The notes under the pieces: generated by a model | Database searches by the model: none | What the model was told of the DNA's origin: nothing | Seen by the model: the letters and a program-made list of their open reading frames with translations, nothing else | From: Torymus aiolomorphi | Taxonomy: Eukaryota > Arthropoda > Insecta > Hymenoptera > Torymidae | DNA: 64,000 nt | Direction: 5' to 3' | Assembly (NCBI GenBank): GCA_036365515.1 | Contig: CM070874.1 | Location: 210,980,297 to 211,044,296 of the forward strand | Part shown: in pieces, positions 43,401-58,509 of the stretch | How positions within the stretch are numbered: the stretch's first letter is position 1 | Layout: each line of letters opens with the position of its first letter | Made by a program: the position numbers and the translations under genes

Positions 43401-46400
43401 AAAAGAAAAACCATGATTATCTAAACTTTTTGTTCTTAATAAGATGGAAATATGCATTCTTATCATTGTTTTCCTCAAAATAATGTAGTTTTATACTAAA
43501 TATCTCAATTTTTCAAATATATACTTAGTATATGGTGAAATGTGCGTGGAATCCCGCAGAAAAAAGGGAAAAAAATTATTTGCAGTACTTTTCGTATTCA
43601 AATGCAGGAAATATTGATTTGGTTCGTTATTTATCTCCAAATTACGTAGGTTTATGATAGAAATGACTGTTCTTACCAATATTTTCCTAAAATATGATGA
43701 AAAGTTCGTGGAATCCTGCAAAAGAAAGAGAACCCATGATTATCTGTACTTTTTGTACTTAATAAGATGGAAATATGCATTCTTATCATTGTTTTCCTCA
43801 AAATAAAGTAGTTTTATATTAAATATGCTTGTTTTTACCAATATTTATCTAGTATATGGTGAAATGTGGGTGGAATCCTGTAAAAAACATGGAAAACTAT
43901 GATTTAAAGTACTTTTTGGCCTTAATGAGCTGGAAATTAAGTGTTATACTAAATATGCCAGTTTTTTCCAATATTTACCTAGTATATGGTGAAATGTATG
44001 TGGAATACTGCAAAAACTGGTAATAAATTGATTTTCGTTATTTTTGGTATTCAAACGAAGGAAATTTCTATTTGGTTCGTTGTTATGCTCTAAATAACGT
44101 AGGTTTATGATAGAAATGATTGTTTTTACCAATATTTTCCTAAAGAATGGCGTAACATGCGGGGAATCCTGCAAAAAAAGAGAAACCACGATTATCTGTA
44201 CTTTTTGTGCTTAATAAGATGGAAATATGCATTCTTATCATTGTTTTCCGCAAAATAATGTAGTTTTATACTAAATATGCCTGTTTTTAATAATATTTAC
44301 CTAGTATATGGTGAAATGTGCGTTGAATCCTGCAAAATCTGATAACAAATTGATTTTAGTAATTTTGGTATTTTAACGAGGGAAATTTCGATTTGGTTCA
44401 TAGTTTTTATCAAAATAAAGTAGGTTTATGATACAAATGCTTGTTTTTACCAATATTTTTCTATCATTGGTGAAAAGTTCGTGGAATCCTGCAAAAAAAG
44501 AGAAACCATGATTATCTGTACTTTTTGTACTTAATAAGATGGATATATGCATTCTTATCATTGTTTTCCTCAAAATAATGCAGTTTTATAGTAACTATTC
44601 CTGTTTTTAACAATATTTAAATGGTATATGGTGACATGTGCGTGGAATCCTGCAAAATCTGGTAAAAAATTGATTTTCGTAATTTTGGTATTGAAACGAC
44701 GGCAATTTCGATTTGGTTCATAGTTTTTACCAAATAAAGTAGGTTTATGATAGAAATGCTTGTTTTTACCAATATTTTTCTAACATATGGTGAAAAGTTC
44801 GTCGAATTCTGCAAGAAAAAGAGAAACCATGATTATCTGTACTTCTTGTACTTAATAAGATGGAAATATACATTATTATCATTGTTTTCTTCAAAATAAT
44901 GTTGTTTTATACTAAATATGCCGGTTTTTAATAATATTTACATAGTATATGGTGAAATGTGCGTGGCATCCTGTAAAAAAATGTGGAAAACCATGATTAA
45001 ATGTACTTTTTGCTGTTAATGAGCTGGAAAAATAAGTTTTATACAAAATATGCTAATTTTTACCAATATTTTCCTAAAATATGGTAAAATGTGCGTGGAA
45101 ACCTGCAGAAAACAGGGAAAAAATTATTTTCAGTACTTTTGGTATTCAAATGCAAGAAATTTTGATTTGGTTCGTTGTTTTTCTCTAAATAACGTAGGTT
45201 TATGATTGAAATGACTGTTTTTACCAATAATTTCCTAAAATATGGTTAAAAGTTCGTGGAATCCTGCAAAAAAAAGAAAAACCATGATTATCTAAACTTT
45301 TTGTTCTTAATAAGATGGAAATATGCATTCTTATCATTGTTTTCCTCAAAATAATGTAGTTTTATACTAAATATGTCAGTTTTTCCAATATATACTTAGT
45401 ATATGGTGAAATGTGAGAGGAATCCTGTACAAAAACGTGGAAAACCATGATTTAAATTACTTTTTGGTCTTAATGAGCTGGAAATTAAGTGTTATACTAA
45501 ATATGCCAGTTTTTTCCAATATTTACCTAGTATATGGTGAAATGTACGTGGAATACTGCAAAAAATTGGTAATAAATTGATTTTCGTTATTTTTGGTATT
45601 CAAACGAAGGAAAATTCGATTTGTTTCGTTGTTTTGCTCTAAATAACGTAGGTTTATGATAGAAATGATTGTTTTTACCAACATTTTCCTAAGGAATGGC
45701 GTAACATGCGGGGAATCCTGCAAAAAAACAGAAACCATGATTATCTGTACATTTTGTACTTAATAAGATGGATATATGCATTCTTATCATTGTTTTCCTC
45801 AAAATAATGCAGTTTTATAGTAACTATGCCTGTTTTTAACAATATTTACATGGTATATGGTAAAATGTGAGAGGAATCCGGCAAAAAACTGGTAAAAATA
45901 TTGATTTTCGTAATTTTCGGTGTTGAAACGAAGGAAATTTCGATTTCATTAATAGTTTCATCAATGTAAAGTACGTTTATGACAGAAATGCTTGTTTTTA
46001 ACAATATTTTACTAATATACGGTGAAAAATGCCTGTTATTAACTATATTTTCCTAGTATATCGTGCAGGGAGCGTGGAACCCTACAAAAAACGGGGAAAA
46101 CCACGATTTAAAAGTTTTTTTTCCTCATAAGGAGCTGGAAAATAAGTTTTATACTAAATATGTCTGTTTTTACCAATATTTTCCTAAAATATGGCGAAAA
46201 GTTCGTGGAATCCTGCAAAAAATAGAGAAACCATGATTATCTATGCTTTTTGTACTTAATAAGATGGAAATGTGTATTCATATCATTGTTTTCCTCATAA
46301 TAATGTAGTTTTGTACTAAATATGCCTGTTTTTAATAATATTTACCTAGTATATGGTGAAATGTGCGTGGAATCCTGCAAAATCTGGTAAAAAATTGATT

Positions 46401-49400
46401 TTCGTAATTTTGGTATTGAAACGACGGCAATTTCGATTTGATTCATAGTTTTAACCAAATAAAGTAGGTTTATGATAGAAATGCTTGTTTTTACCAATAT
46501 TTTTCTAACATATGGTGAAAAGTTCGTCGTATCGTTCAAAAAAAGAGAAACCATGATTATCTGTACTTCTTGTACTTAATAAGATGGAAATATGCATTCT
46601 TATCATTGTTTTCCTCAAAATAATGTAGTTTTATACTAAATATGCCGGTTTTTAATAATATTTACATAGTATATGGTGAAATTTGCGTGGCATCCTGTAT
46701 ACAAATGTGGAAAATCATGATTAAAAGTACTTTTTGCTGTTAATGAGCTGCTAATTAAGTTTTATACAAAATATGCTAATTTTTACCAATATTTTCCTAA
46801 AATATGATGAAAAGTTCGTGCAATCCTGCAAAAGAAAGAGAACCCATGATAATCTGTACTTTTTGTACTTAATAAGATGGAAATATGCATGCTTATCATT
46901 GTTTTCCACAAAATAATGTAGTTTTATACTAAATATGCCTGTTTTTTACCAATATTTATCTAGTATATGGTGAAATGCGGGTGGAATCCTGTAAAAAACA
47001 TGGAAAACTATGATTTAAAGTACTTTTTGCTCTTAATGAGCTGGAAATTAAGCGTTATACTAAATACGCCAGTTTTTTCCAATATTTACCTAGTATATGG
47101 TGAAATGTACGTGGAATACTGCAAAAAACTGGTAATAAATTGATTTTCGTTATTTTTGGTATTCAAAAGAAGGAAATTTCGATTTGGTTCGTTGTTTTGC
47201 TCTAAATAACGTAGGTTTATGATAGAAATGATTGTTTTTACCAATATTTTCCTAAAGAATCGCGTAACATGCGGGGAATCCTGCAAAAAAAGAGAAACCA
47301 TGATTATCTGTACTTTTTGTACTTAATAAGATGGAAATATGCATTCTTATCATTGTTTTCCGCAAAATAATGTAGTTTTATACTAAATATGCCTGTTTTT
47401 AATAATATTTACCTAGTATATGGTGAAATGTGCGTGGAATCCTGCAAAATCTGAGAACTAATTGATTTTCGTAATTTTGGTATTGAAACGAAGGAAATTT
47501 CGATTTGATTCATAGTTTTTATCAAAATAAAGTAGGTTTATGATACAAATGCTTGTTTTTACCAATATTTTTCTAACAAATGGTGAAAAGTTCGTGGAAT
47601 CCTGGCAAGAAAAGAGAAACCATGATTATCTGTACTTTTTGTACTTAATAAGATGGATATATGCATTCTTATCATTGTTTTCCTCAAAATAATGCAGTTT
47701 TATACTAAATATGCCTGTTTTTAACAATATTTATATGGTGTATGGTGAAATGAGCGTGGAATCCTGTAAAAAAATGTGGAAAACCATGATTAAAAGTAGT
47801 TTTTGCTCTTAATGAGCTTGAAATTAAGTTTTATACTAAATATGCGAATTTTTACCAATATTTTCCTAAAATATGGTGAAAAGTGCCTGGATTCCTGCAA
47901 AAAAAAGAAAAACCATGATTATCTGGACTTTTTGTTTTTAATAAGATGGAAATATGCATTCTTATCATTGTTTTCCTCAGAATAATGTAGTTTTATACTA
48001 AATATTTCTGTTTTTACCAATACTTACTTTGTATGTTGTGAAATGTGCGTGGAATCCTGCAAAAAACTGGTAATAAATTGATTTTCGTAATTTTTGGTAG
48101 TCGAACGAAGGAAATTTCGATTTTGTTCGTTGTTATTCTCTAAATAACATAGGTTTATGATAGAAATGATTGTTTTTACCAACATTTTCCTAAAATATGG
48201 TGAAAAGTTCGTGGAATCCTGCAAAAAGAGAGAAACCATGATTATCATTACTTTTTGTACTTAATAAAATGGAAATATGCATTCTTATCATTGTTTTCCT
48301 CAAAATAATGTAGTTTTATACTAAATGTGCCTGTGTTTACCAATATTTACCTTGTATATGGTAAAATGTACCTGGAATCCTGCAAAAAACTGGTAATAAA
48401 TTGATTTTCGTAATTTTTGGTGTTGAAACGAAGGAAATTTCGATTTGGTTCGTTGTTTTGCTCTAAATAACGTAGGTTTATGATAGAAATGATTGTTTTT
48501 ACCAATATTTTTCTAATATATGGTGAAAATGCCTGTTATTACCTATATTTTCCTATTATATAGTGCAGAGTGCGTGGAACCCTACAAAAAACGGGGAAAA
48601 CCATGATTAAAAGTATTTTTTGCTCTTAAGTAGCTGGAAAATAAGTTAAATACTAAATATGCCTGTTTTTACCAATATTTATCTAGTATATGGTGAAATG
48701 TGGGTGGAATCCTGCAGAAAACAGGGAAAAAATTATTTTCAGTACTTTTGGTATTCAACCGCAGGAAATTTTGATTTGGTTTGTTGTTTTTCTCTAAATA
48801 ACGTATGTTTATGCTGGAAATGCCTGTTTTTACCAATATTTTCCTAATCTATGGCGAAAATTGTGTGGAATCCTGCAACAAACAGGGAAAACCATGATTT
48901 AAATCACATATTGGCATTCAAACGCAGGAAATTTAGATTTCATTCGTTCTTTTTCTCAAAATAACGAAGGTTTATGCTGGAAATGCCTGTTTTTGCCAAT
49001 ATTTTTGTAGTATATGGTGAAAAGTGTGTGGAAGCCTGCAATAAACAGCGAAAACCATAATTTAAAGTACTTTTTCTCTTCGTGAGTTGGAAATATGGAC
49101 TTTTATAATTGGTATCCCTAAATATCGTTGGTCCACGATAAAATACATTGTTTTATTAATATTTTCCTAATATATGGTGAAAAATGCCGGTTTTTACCAT
49201 TATTTCCTAGTATATGGTGAAAAGTGCGCGGAATCCTGCAATAAACAGGGTATACCATAATTTACAGTACTTATTGGTATTCAAAGCGAGAAATTTAGAT
49301 TTGTGCCGTTCATTTTCACAAAATAACGTAGGTTTATGCTAGAAATGCCTGCTTTACCAATATTTTCCTAATATATGGTGAATAGTGTGTGGAATCCTGC

Positions 49401-50740
49401 AACAAACAGGGAAAACCATGATTTAAACCACTTGTTGGTATTCAAAATCCGGAAATTTAGTTTGGTGTCGTTCTTCTTCTCAAAATAACGTAGGTTTATG
49501 CTACAAATGACTGTTTATACCAATATTTTCCTAGTATATGGTGAAAAGTGCGTGGAATCCTGCAACAAACAGGGAAAACCATGATTTAAATCACCTATTG
49601 GCATTCAAACGCAGGAAATTTAGATTTCTTTCGTTCTTTTTCGCAAAAGAACGTAGGTTTATGCTAGAAATGCCTGTTTTTACCAATATTTTCCTAGTAT
49701 AGAGTGAAAAATGTGTGGTATTCTGCAACAAACAGTGAAAACCATGATTTAAAGTACTTATTGGTATTCACAAGCCGCAAATTTAGATTTGTTTCGTTCT
49801 TTATCTCAAAATAACGTAAGTTTGTGCCAGAATTCCCTGTTCTTACCAATATTTTCTAAAATATATGGTGAAAAATGCCTGTTTTTAACAATATTTTCCT
49901 AGTATATGGCGAAACGTACGTGGAATCCTGCAATAAACAGGGAGAAACATAATTTAAAGTACTTTTTCTCTTCGTGAGTTGGAAATATGGAGTTTTATAA
50001 TTGGAATCCTCTAAATATCGTGGGTTCATTATAAAATACATTGTTTTATCAATATTTTCCTAGTATTTGGTGAAAAGAGTGTGGAATCCTGCAACAAACA
50101 GGGAAAACCATGAGTTAAAGCACTTACTGGTATTCAAACGCCGGAGATTTAGATTGGAGTCATTCTTTTTCTCAAAATAACGTAGGTTTATGCTAGAAAT
50201 ACCGGTTTTTACCAATTATTACCTAGTATCTGGTGAAAAGTTGTGGAATCCTGCAATAAACAGGGAGAACCATAATTCAAAGTACTTTTTCTCTTCTTGA
50301 GTTGGAAATAATGGACTTTTATAATTGGTATCCTCTAAATATCGTGGGTTCACGATAAAATACATTGCTTGGCCATTATTTTCCTAGTGTATGTTGAAAA
50401 GTGTGTGGAATCCAGTAACAAACAGGAAAACCATGAATTAAAGCACTTACTGGTATTCAATCGTCGGAAATTTAGATTTGTGTCGTTCTTTTTTTCAAAA
50501 TAACGTAGGTTTATGCTGGAAATGTCTGTTTATACCAATATATTCCTAATATATGGCGAAAATTGTGTGGAATCCTGCAACAAACAGGGAAAACCATGAT
50601 CTAAAGTACCTATTGGCATTCAACCGCAGGAAATTTAGATTTGATTCGTTCCTTTTCTCAAAATAACGTAAGTTTATGCTGGAAATGCCTGTTTTTACCA
50701 ATATTTTTGTAGTATATGGTGAAAAGTATGTGGAATCCTG
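42974..50740. repeat. 7.77-kb segmental duplication, copy 1
   Basis: Nearly identical to 50741-58509 at a constant offset of 7767-7770 bases. Differences seen are mostly single-base homopolymer length changes (for example near 44011, 46112, 47360, 48227 and 49120). The copy ends at GGAATCCTG in the satellite core. Confidence 0.92.
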
Positions 50741-53700
50741 TACAAAAACGTGGAAAACCATGATTTAAAGTACTTTTTGCTCTTAATGAGATGGAAATTA
50801 TGTTTTATACTAAGTATGCCAGTTTTTACCAATAATTTCCTAAAATATGGTTAAAAGTTCGTGGAATCCTGCAAAAAAAAGAAAAACCATGATTATCTAA
50901 ACTTTTTGTTCTTAATAAGATGGAAATATGCATTCTTATCATTGTTTTCCTCAAAATAATGTAGTTTTATACTAAATATGTCAGTTTTTCCAATATATAC
51001 TTAGTATATGGTGAAATGTGAGAGGAATCCTGTACAAAAACGTGGAAAACCATGATTTAAAGTACTTTTTGCTCTTAATGAGATGGAAATTATGTTTTAT
51101 ACTAAGTATGCCAGTATTTACCAATAATTTCCTAAAATATGGTTAAAAGTTCGTGGAATCCTGCAAAAAAAAGAAAAACCATGATTATCTAAACTTTTTG
51201 TTCTTAATAAGATGGAAATATGCATTCTTATCATTGTTTTCCTCAAAATAATGTAGTTTTATACTAAATATCTCAATTTTTCAAATATATACTTAGTATA
51301 TGGTGAAATGTGCGTGGAATCCCGCAGAAAAAAGGGAAAAAAATTATTTGCAGTACTTTTCGTATTCAAATGCAGGAAATATTGATTTGGTTCGTTATTT
51401 ATCTCCAAATTACGTAGGTTTATGATAGAAATGACTGTTCTTACCAATATTTTCCTAAAATATGATGAAAAGTTCGTGGAATCCTGCAAAAGAAAGAGAA
51501 CCCATGATTATCTGTACTTTTTGTACTTAATAAGATGGAAATATGCATTCTTATCATTGTTTTCCTCAAAATAAAGTAGTTTTATATTAAATATGCTTGT
51601 TTTTACCAATATTTATCTAGTATATGGTGAAATGTGGGTGGAATCCTGTAAAAAACATGGAAAACTATGATTTAAAGTACTTTTTGGCCTTAATGAGCTG
51701 GAAATTAAGTGTTATACTAAATATGCCAGTTTTTTCCAATATTTACCTAGTATATGGTGAAATGTATGTGGAATACTGCAAAAAACTGGTAATAAATTGA
51801 TTTTCGTTATTTTTGGTATTCAAACGAAGGAAATTTCTATTTGGTTCGTTGTTATGCTCTAAATAACGTAGGTTTATGATAGAAATGATTGTTTTTACCA
51901 ATATTTTCCTAAAGAATGGCGTAACATGCGGGGAATCCTGCAAAAAAAGAGAAACCACGATTATCTGTACTTTTTGTGCTTAATAAGATGGAAATATGCA
52001 TTCTTATCATTGTTTTCCGCAAAATAATGTAGTTTTATACTAAATATGCCTGTTTTTAATAATATTTACCTAGTATATGGTGAAATGTGCGTTGAATCCT
52101 GCAAAATCTGATAACAAATTGATTTTAGTAATTTTGGTATTTTAACGAGGGAAATTTCGATTTGGTTCATAGTTTTTATCAAAATAAAGTAGGTTTATGA
52201 TACAAATGCTTGTTTTTACCAATATTTTTCTATCATTGGTGAAAAGTTCGTGGAATCCTGCAAAAAAAAGAGAAACCATGATTATCTGTACTTTTTGTAC
52301 TTAATAAGATGGATATATGCATTCTTATCATTGTTTTCCTCAAAATAATGCAGTTTTATAGTAACTATTCCTGTTTTTAACAATATTTAAATGGTATATG
52401 GTGACATGTGCGTGGAATCCTGCAAAATCTGGTAAAAAATTGATTTTCGTAATTTTGGTATTGAAACGACGGCAATTTCGATTTGGTTCATAGTTTTTAC
52501 CAAATAAAGTAGGTTTATGATAGAAATGCTTGTTTTTACCAATATTTTTCTAACATATGGTGAAAAGTTCGTCGAATTCTGCAAGAAAAAGAGAAACCAT
52601 GATTATCTGTACTTCTTGTACTTAATAAGATGGAAATATACATTATTATCATTGTTTTCTTCAAAATAATGTTGTTTTATACTAAATATGCCGGTTTTTA
52701 ATAATATTTACATAGTATATGGTGAAATGTGCGTGGCATCCTGTAAAAAAATGTGGAAAACCATGATTAAATGTACTTTTTGCTGTTAATGAGCTGGAAA
52801 AATAAGTTTTATACAAAATATGCTAATTTTTACCAATATTTTCCTAAAATATGGTAAAATGTGCGTGAAACCTGCAGAAAACAGGGAAAAAATTATTTTC
52901 AGTACTTTTGGTATTCAAATGCAAGAAATTTTGATTTGGTTCGTTGTTTTTCTCTAAATAACGTAGGTTTATGATTGAAATGACTGTTTTTACCAATAAT
53001 TTCCTAAAATATGGTTAAAAGTTCGTGGAATCCTGCAAAAAAAAGAAAAACCATGATTATCTAAACTTTTTGTTCTTAATAAGATGGAAATATGCATTCT
53101 TATCATTGTTTTCCTCAAAATAATGTAGTTTTATACTAAATATGTCAGTTTTTCCAATATATACTTAGTATATGGTGAAATGTGAGAGGAATCCTGTACA
53201 AAAACGTGGAAAACCATGATTTAAATTACTTTTTGGTCTTAATGAGCTGGAAATTAAGTGTTATACTAAATATGCCAGTTTTTTCCAATATTTACCTAGT
53301 ATATGGTGAAATGTACGTGGAATACTGCAAAAAATTGGTAATAAATTGATTTTCGTTATTTTTGGTATTCAAACGAAGGAAAATTCGATTTGTTTCGTTG
53401 TTTTGCTCTAAATAACGTAGGTTTATGATAGAAATGATTGTTTTTACCAACATTTTCCTAAGGAATGGCGTAACATGCGGGGAATCCTGCAAAAAAACAG
53501 AAACCATGATTATCTGTACATTTTGTACTTAATAAGATGGATATATGCATTCTTATCATTGTTTTCCTCAAAATAATGCAGTTTTATAGTAACTATGCCT
53601 GTTTTTAACAATATTTACATGGTATATGGTAAAATGTGAGAGGAATCCGGCAAAAAACTGGTAAAAATATTGATTTTCGTAATTTTCGGTGTTGAAACGA

Positions 53701-56700
53701 AGGAAATTTCGATTTCATTAATAGTTTCATCAATGTAAAGTACGTTTATGACAGAAATGCTTGTTTTTAACAATATTTTACTAATATACGGTGAAAAATG
53801 CCTGTTATTAACTATATTTTCCTAGTATATCGTGCAGGGAGCGTGGAACCCTACAAAAAACGGGGAAAACCACGATTTAAAGTTTTTTTTCCTCTTAAGG
53901 AGCTGGAAAATAAGTTTTATACTAAATATGTCTGTTTTTACCAATATTTTCCTAAAATATGGCGAAAAGTTCGTGGAATCCTGCAAAAAATAGAGAAACC
54001 ATGATTATCTATGCTTTTTGTACTTAATAAGATGGAAATGTGTATTCATATCATTGTTTTCCTCATAATAATGTAGTTTTGTACTAAATATGCCTGTTTT
54101 TAATAATATTTACCTAGTATATGGTGAAATGTGCGTGGAATCCTGCAAAATCTGGTAAAAAATTGATTTTCGTAATTTTGGTATTGAAACGACGGCAATT
54201 TCGATTTGATTCATAGTTTTAACCAAATAAAGTAGGTTTATGATAGAAATGCTTGTTTTTACCAATATTTTTCTAACATATGGTGAAAAGTTCGTCGTAT
54301 CGTTCAAAAAAAAGAGAAACCATGATTATCTGTACTTCTTGTACTTAATAAGATGGAAATATGCATTCTTATCATTGTTTTCCTCAAAATAATGTAGTTT
54401 TATACTAAATATGCCGGTTTTTAATAATATTTACATAGTATATGGTGAAATTTGCGTGGCATCCTGTATACAAATGTGGAAAATCATGATTAAAAGTACT
54501 TTTTGCTGTTAATGAGCTGCTAATTAAGTTTTATACAAAATATGCTAATTTTTACCAATATTTTCCTAAAATATGATGAAAAGTTCGTGCAATCCTGCAA
54601 AAGAAAGAGAACCCATGATAATCTGTACTTTTTGTACTTAATAAGATGGAAATATGCATGCTTATCATTGTTTTCCACAAAATAATGTAGTTTTATACTA
54701 AATATGCCTGTTTTTTACCAATATTTATCTAGTATATGGTGAAATGCGGGTGGAATCCTGTAAAAAACATGGAAAACTATGATTTAAAGTACTTTTTGCT
54801 CTTAATGAGCTGGAAATTAAGCGTTATACTAAATACGCCAGTTTTTTCCAATATTTACCTAGTATATGGTGAAATGTACGTGGAATACTGCAAAAAACTG
54901 GTAATAAATTGATTTTCGTTATTTTTGGTATTCAAAAGAAGGAAATTTCGATTTGGTTCGTTGTTTTGCTCTAAATAACGTAGGTTTATGATAGAAATGA
55001 TTGTTTTTACCAATATTTTCCTAAAGAATCGCGTAACATGCGGGGAATCCTGCAAAAAAAGAGAAACCATGATTATCTGTACTTTTTGTACTTAATAAGA
55101 TGGAAATATGCATTCTTATCATTGTTTTTCCGCAAAATAATGTAGTTTTATACTAAATATGCCTGTTTTTAATAATATTTACCTAGTATATGGTGAAATG
55201 TGCGTGGAATCCTGCAAAATCTGAGAACTAATTGATTTTCGTAATTTTGGTATTGAAACGAAGGAAATTTCGATTTGATTCATAGTTTTTATCAAAATAA
55301 AGTAGGTTTATGATACAAATGCTTGTTTTTACCAATATTTTTCTAACAAATGGTGAAAAGTTCGTGGAATCCTGGCAAGAAAAGAGAAACCATGATTATC
55401 TGTACTTTTTGTACTTAATAAGATGGATATATGCATTCTTATCATTGTTTTCCTCAAAATAATGCAGTTTTATACTAAATATGCCTGTTTTTAACAATAT
55501 TTATATGGTGTATGGTGAAATGAGCGTGGAATCCTGTAAAAAAATGTGGAAAACCATGATTAAAAGTAGTTTTTGCTCTTAATGAGCTTGAAATTAAGTT
55601 TTATACTAAATATGCGAATTTTTACCAATATTTTCCTAAAATATGGTGAAAAGTGCCTGGATTCCTGCAAAAAAAGAAAAACCATGATTATCTGGACTTT
55701 TTGTTTTTAATAAGATGGAAATATGCATTCTTATCATTGTTTTCCTCAGAATAATGTAGTTTTATACTAAATATTTCTGTTTTTACCAATACTTACTTTG
55801 TATGTTGTGAAATGTGCGTGGAATCCTGCAAAAAACTGGTAATAAATTGATTTTCGTAATTTTTGGTAGTCGAACGAAGGAAATTTCGATTTTGTTCGTT
55901 GTTATTCTCTAAATAACATAGGTTTATGATAGAAATGATTGTTTTTACCAACATTTTCCTAAAATATGGTGAAAAGTTCGTGGAATCCTGCAAAAGAGAG
56001 AAACCATGATTATCATTACTTTTTGTACTTAATAAAATGGAAATATGCATTCTTATCATTGTTTTCCTCAAAATAATGTAGTTTTATACTAAATGTGCCT
56101 GTGTTTACCAATATTTACCTTGTATATGGTAAAATGTACCTGGAATCCTGCAAAAAACTGGTAATAAATTGATTTTCGTAATTTTTGGTGTTGAAACGAA
56201 GGAAATTTCGATTTGGTTCGTTGTTTTGCTCTAAATAACGTAGGTTTATGATAGAAATGATTGTTTTTACCAATATTTTTCTAATATATGGTGAAAATGC
56301 CTGTTATTACCTATATTTTCCTATTATATAGTGCAGAGTGCGTGGAACCCTACAAAAAACGGGGAAAACCATGATTAAAAGTATTTTTTGCTCTTAAGTA
56401 GCTGGAAAATAAGTTAAATACTAAATATGCCTGTTTTTACCAATATTTATCTAGTATATGGTGAAATGTGGGTGGAATCCTGCAGAAAACAGGGAAAAAA
56501 TTATTTTCAGTACTTTTGGTATTCAACCGCAGGAAATTTTGATTTGGTTTGTTGTTTTTCTCTAAATAACGTATGTTTATGCTGGAAATGCCTGTTTTTA
56601 CCAATATTTTCCTAATCTATGGCGAAAATTGTGTGGAATCCTGCAACAAACAGGGAAAACCATGATTTAAATCACATATTGGCATTCAAACGCAGGAAAT

Positions 56701-58509
56701 TTAGATTTCATTCGTTCTTTTTCTCAAAATAACGAAGGTTTATGCTGGAAATGCCTGTTTTTGCCAATATTTTTGTAGTATATGGTGAAAAGTGTGTGGA
56801 AGCCTGCAATAAACAGCGAAAACCATAATTTAAAGTACTTTTTCTCTTCGTGAGTTGGAAATATGGACTTTTATAATTGGTATCCCCTAAATATCGTTGG
56901 TCCACGATAAAATACATTGTTTTATTAATATTTTCCTAATATATGGTGAAAAATGCCGGTTTTTACCATTATTTCCTAGTATATGGTGAAAAGTGCGCGG
57001 AATCCTGCAATAAACAGGGTATACCATAATTTACAGTACTTATTGGTATTCAAAGCGAGAAATTTAGATTTGTGCCGTTCATTTTCACAAAATAACGTAG
57101 GTTTATGCTAGAAATGCCTGCTTTACCAATATTTTCCTAATATATGGTGAATAGTGTGTGGAATCCTGCAACAAACAGGGAAAACCATGATTTAAACCAC
57201 TTGTTGGTATTCAAAATCCGGAAATTTAGTTTGGTGTCGTTCTTCTTCTCAAAATAACGTAGGTTTATGCTACAAATGACTGTTTATACCAATATTTTCC
57301 TAGTATATGGTGAAAAGTGCGTGGAATCCTGCAACAAACAGGGAAAACCATGATTTAAATCACCTATTGGCATTCAAACGCAGGAAATTTAGATTTCTTT
57401 CGTTCTTTTTCGCAAAAGAACGTAGGTTTATGCTAGAAATGCCTGTTTTTACCAATATTTTCCTAGTATAGAGTGAAAAATGTGTGGTATTCTGCAACAA
57501 ACAGTGAAAACCATGATTTAAAGTACTTATTGGTATTCACAAGCCGCAAATTTAGATTTGTTTCGTTCTTTATCTCAAAATAACGTAAGTTTGTGCCAGA
57601 ATTCCCTGTTCTTACCAATATTTTCTAAAATATATGGTGAAAAATGCCTGTTTTTAACAATATTTTCCTAGTATATGGCGAAACGTACGTGGAATCCTGC
57701 AATAAACAGGGAGAAACATAATTTAAAGTACTTTTTCTCTTCGTGAGTTGGAAATATGGAGTTTTATAATTGGAATCCTCTAAATATCGTGGGTTCATTA
57801 TAAAATACATTGTTTTATCAATATTTTCCTAGTATTTGGTGAAAAGAGTGTGGAATCCTGCAACAAACAGGGAAAACCATGAGTTAAAGCACTTACTGGT
57901 ATTCAAACGCCGGAGATTTAGATTGGAGTCATTCTTTTTCTCAAAATAACGTAGGTTTATGCTAGAAATACCGGTTTTTACCAATTATTACCTAGTATCT
58001 GGTGAAAAGTTGTGGAATCCTGCAATAAACAGGGAGAACCATAATTCAAAGTACTTTTTCTCTTCTTGAGTTGGAAATAATGGACTTTTATAATTGGTAT
58101 CCTCTAAATATCGTGGGTTCACGATAAAATACATTGCTTGGCCATTATTTTCCTAGTGTATGTTGAAAAGTGTGTGGAATCCAGTAACAAACAGGAAAAC
58201 CATGAATTAAAGCACTTACTGGTATTCAATCGTCGGAAATTTAGATTTGTGTCGTTCTTTTTTTCAAAATAACGTAGGTTTATGCTGGAAATGTCTGTTT
58301 ATACCAATATATTCCTAATATATGGCGAAAATTGTGTGGAATCCTGCAACAAACAGGGAAAACCATGATCTAAAGTACCTATTGGCATTCAACCGCAGGA
58401 AATTTAGATTTGATTCGTTCCTTTTCTCAAAATAACGTAAGTTTATGCTGGAAATGCCTGTTTTTACCAATATTTTTGTAGTATATGGTGAAAAGTATGT
58501 GGAATCCTG
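50741..58509. repeat. 7.77-kb segmental duplication, copy 2
   Basis: Head-to-tail with copy 1. The breakpoint lies within the satellite core GGAATCCTG, which is the same at both ends, as expected for unequal exchange between out-of-register monomers. The two copies carry the same class II then class I segments. Confidence 0.92.
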
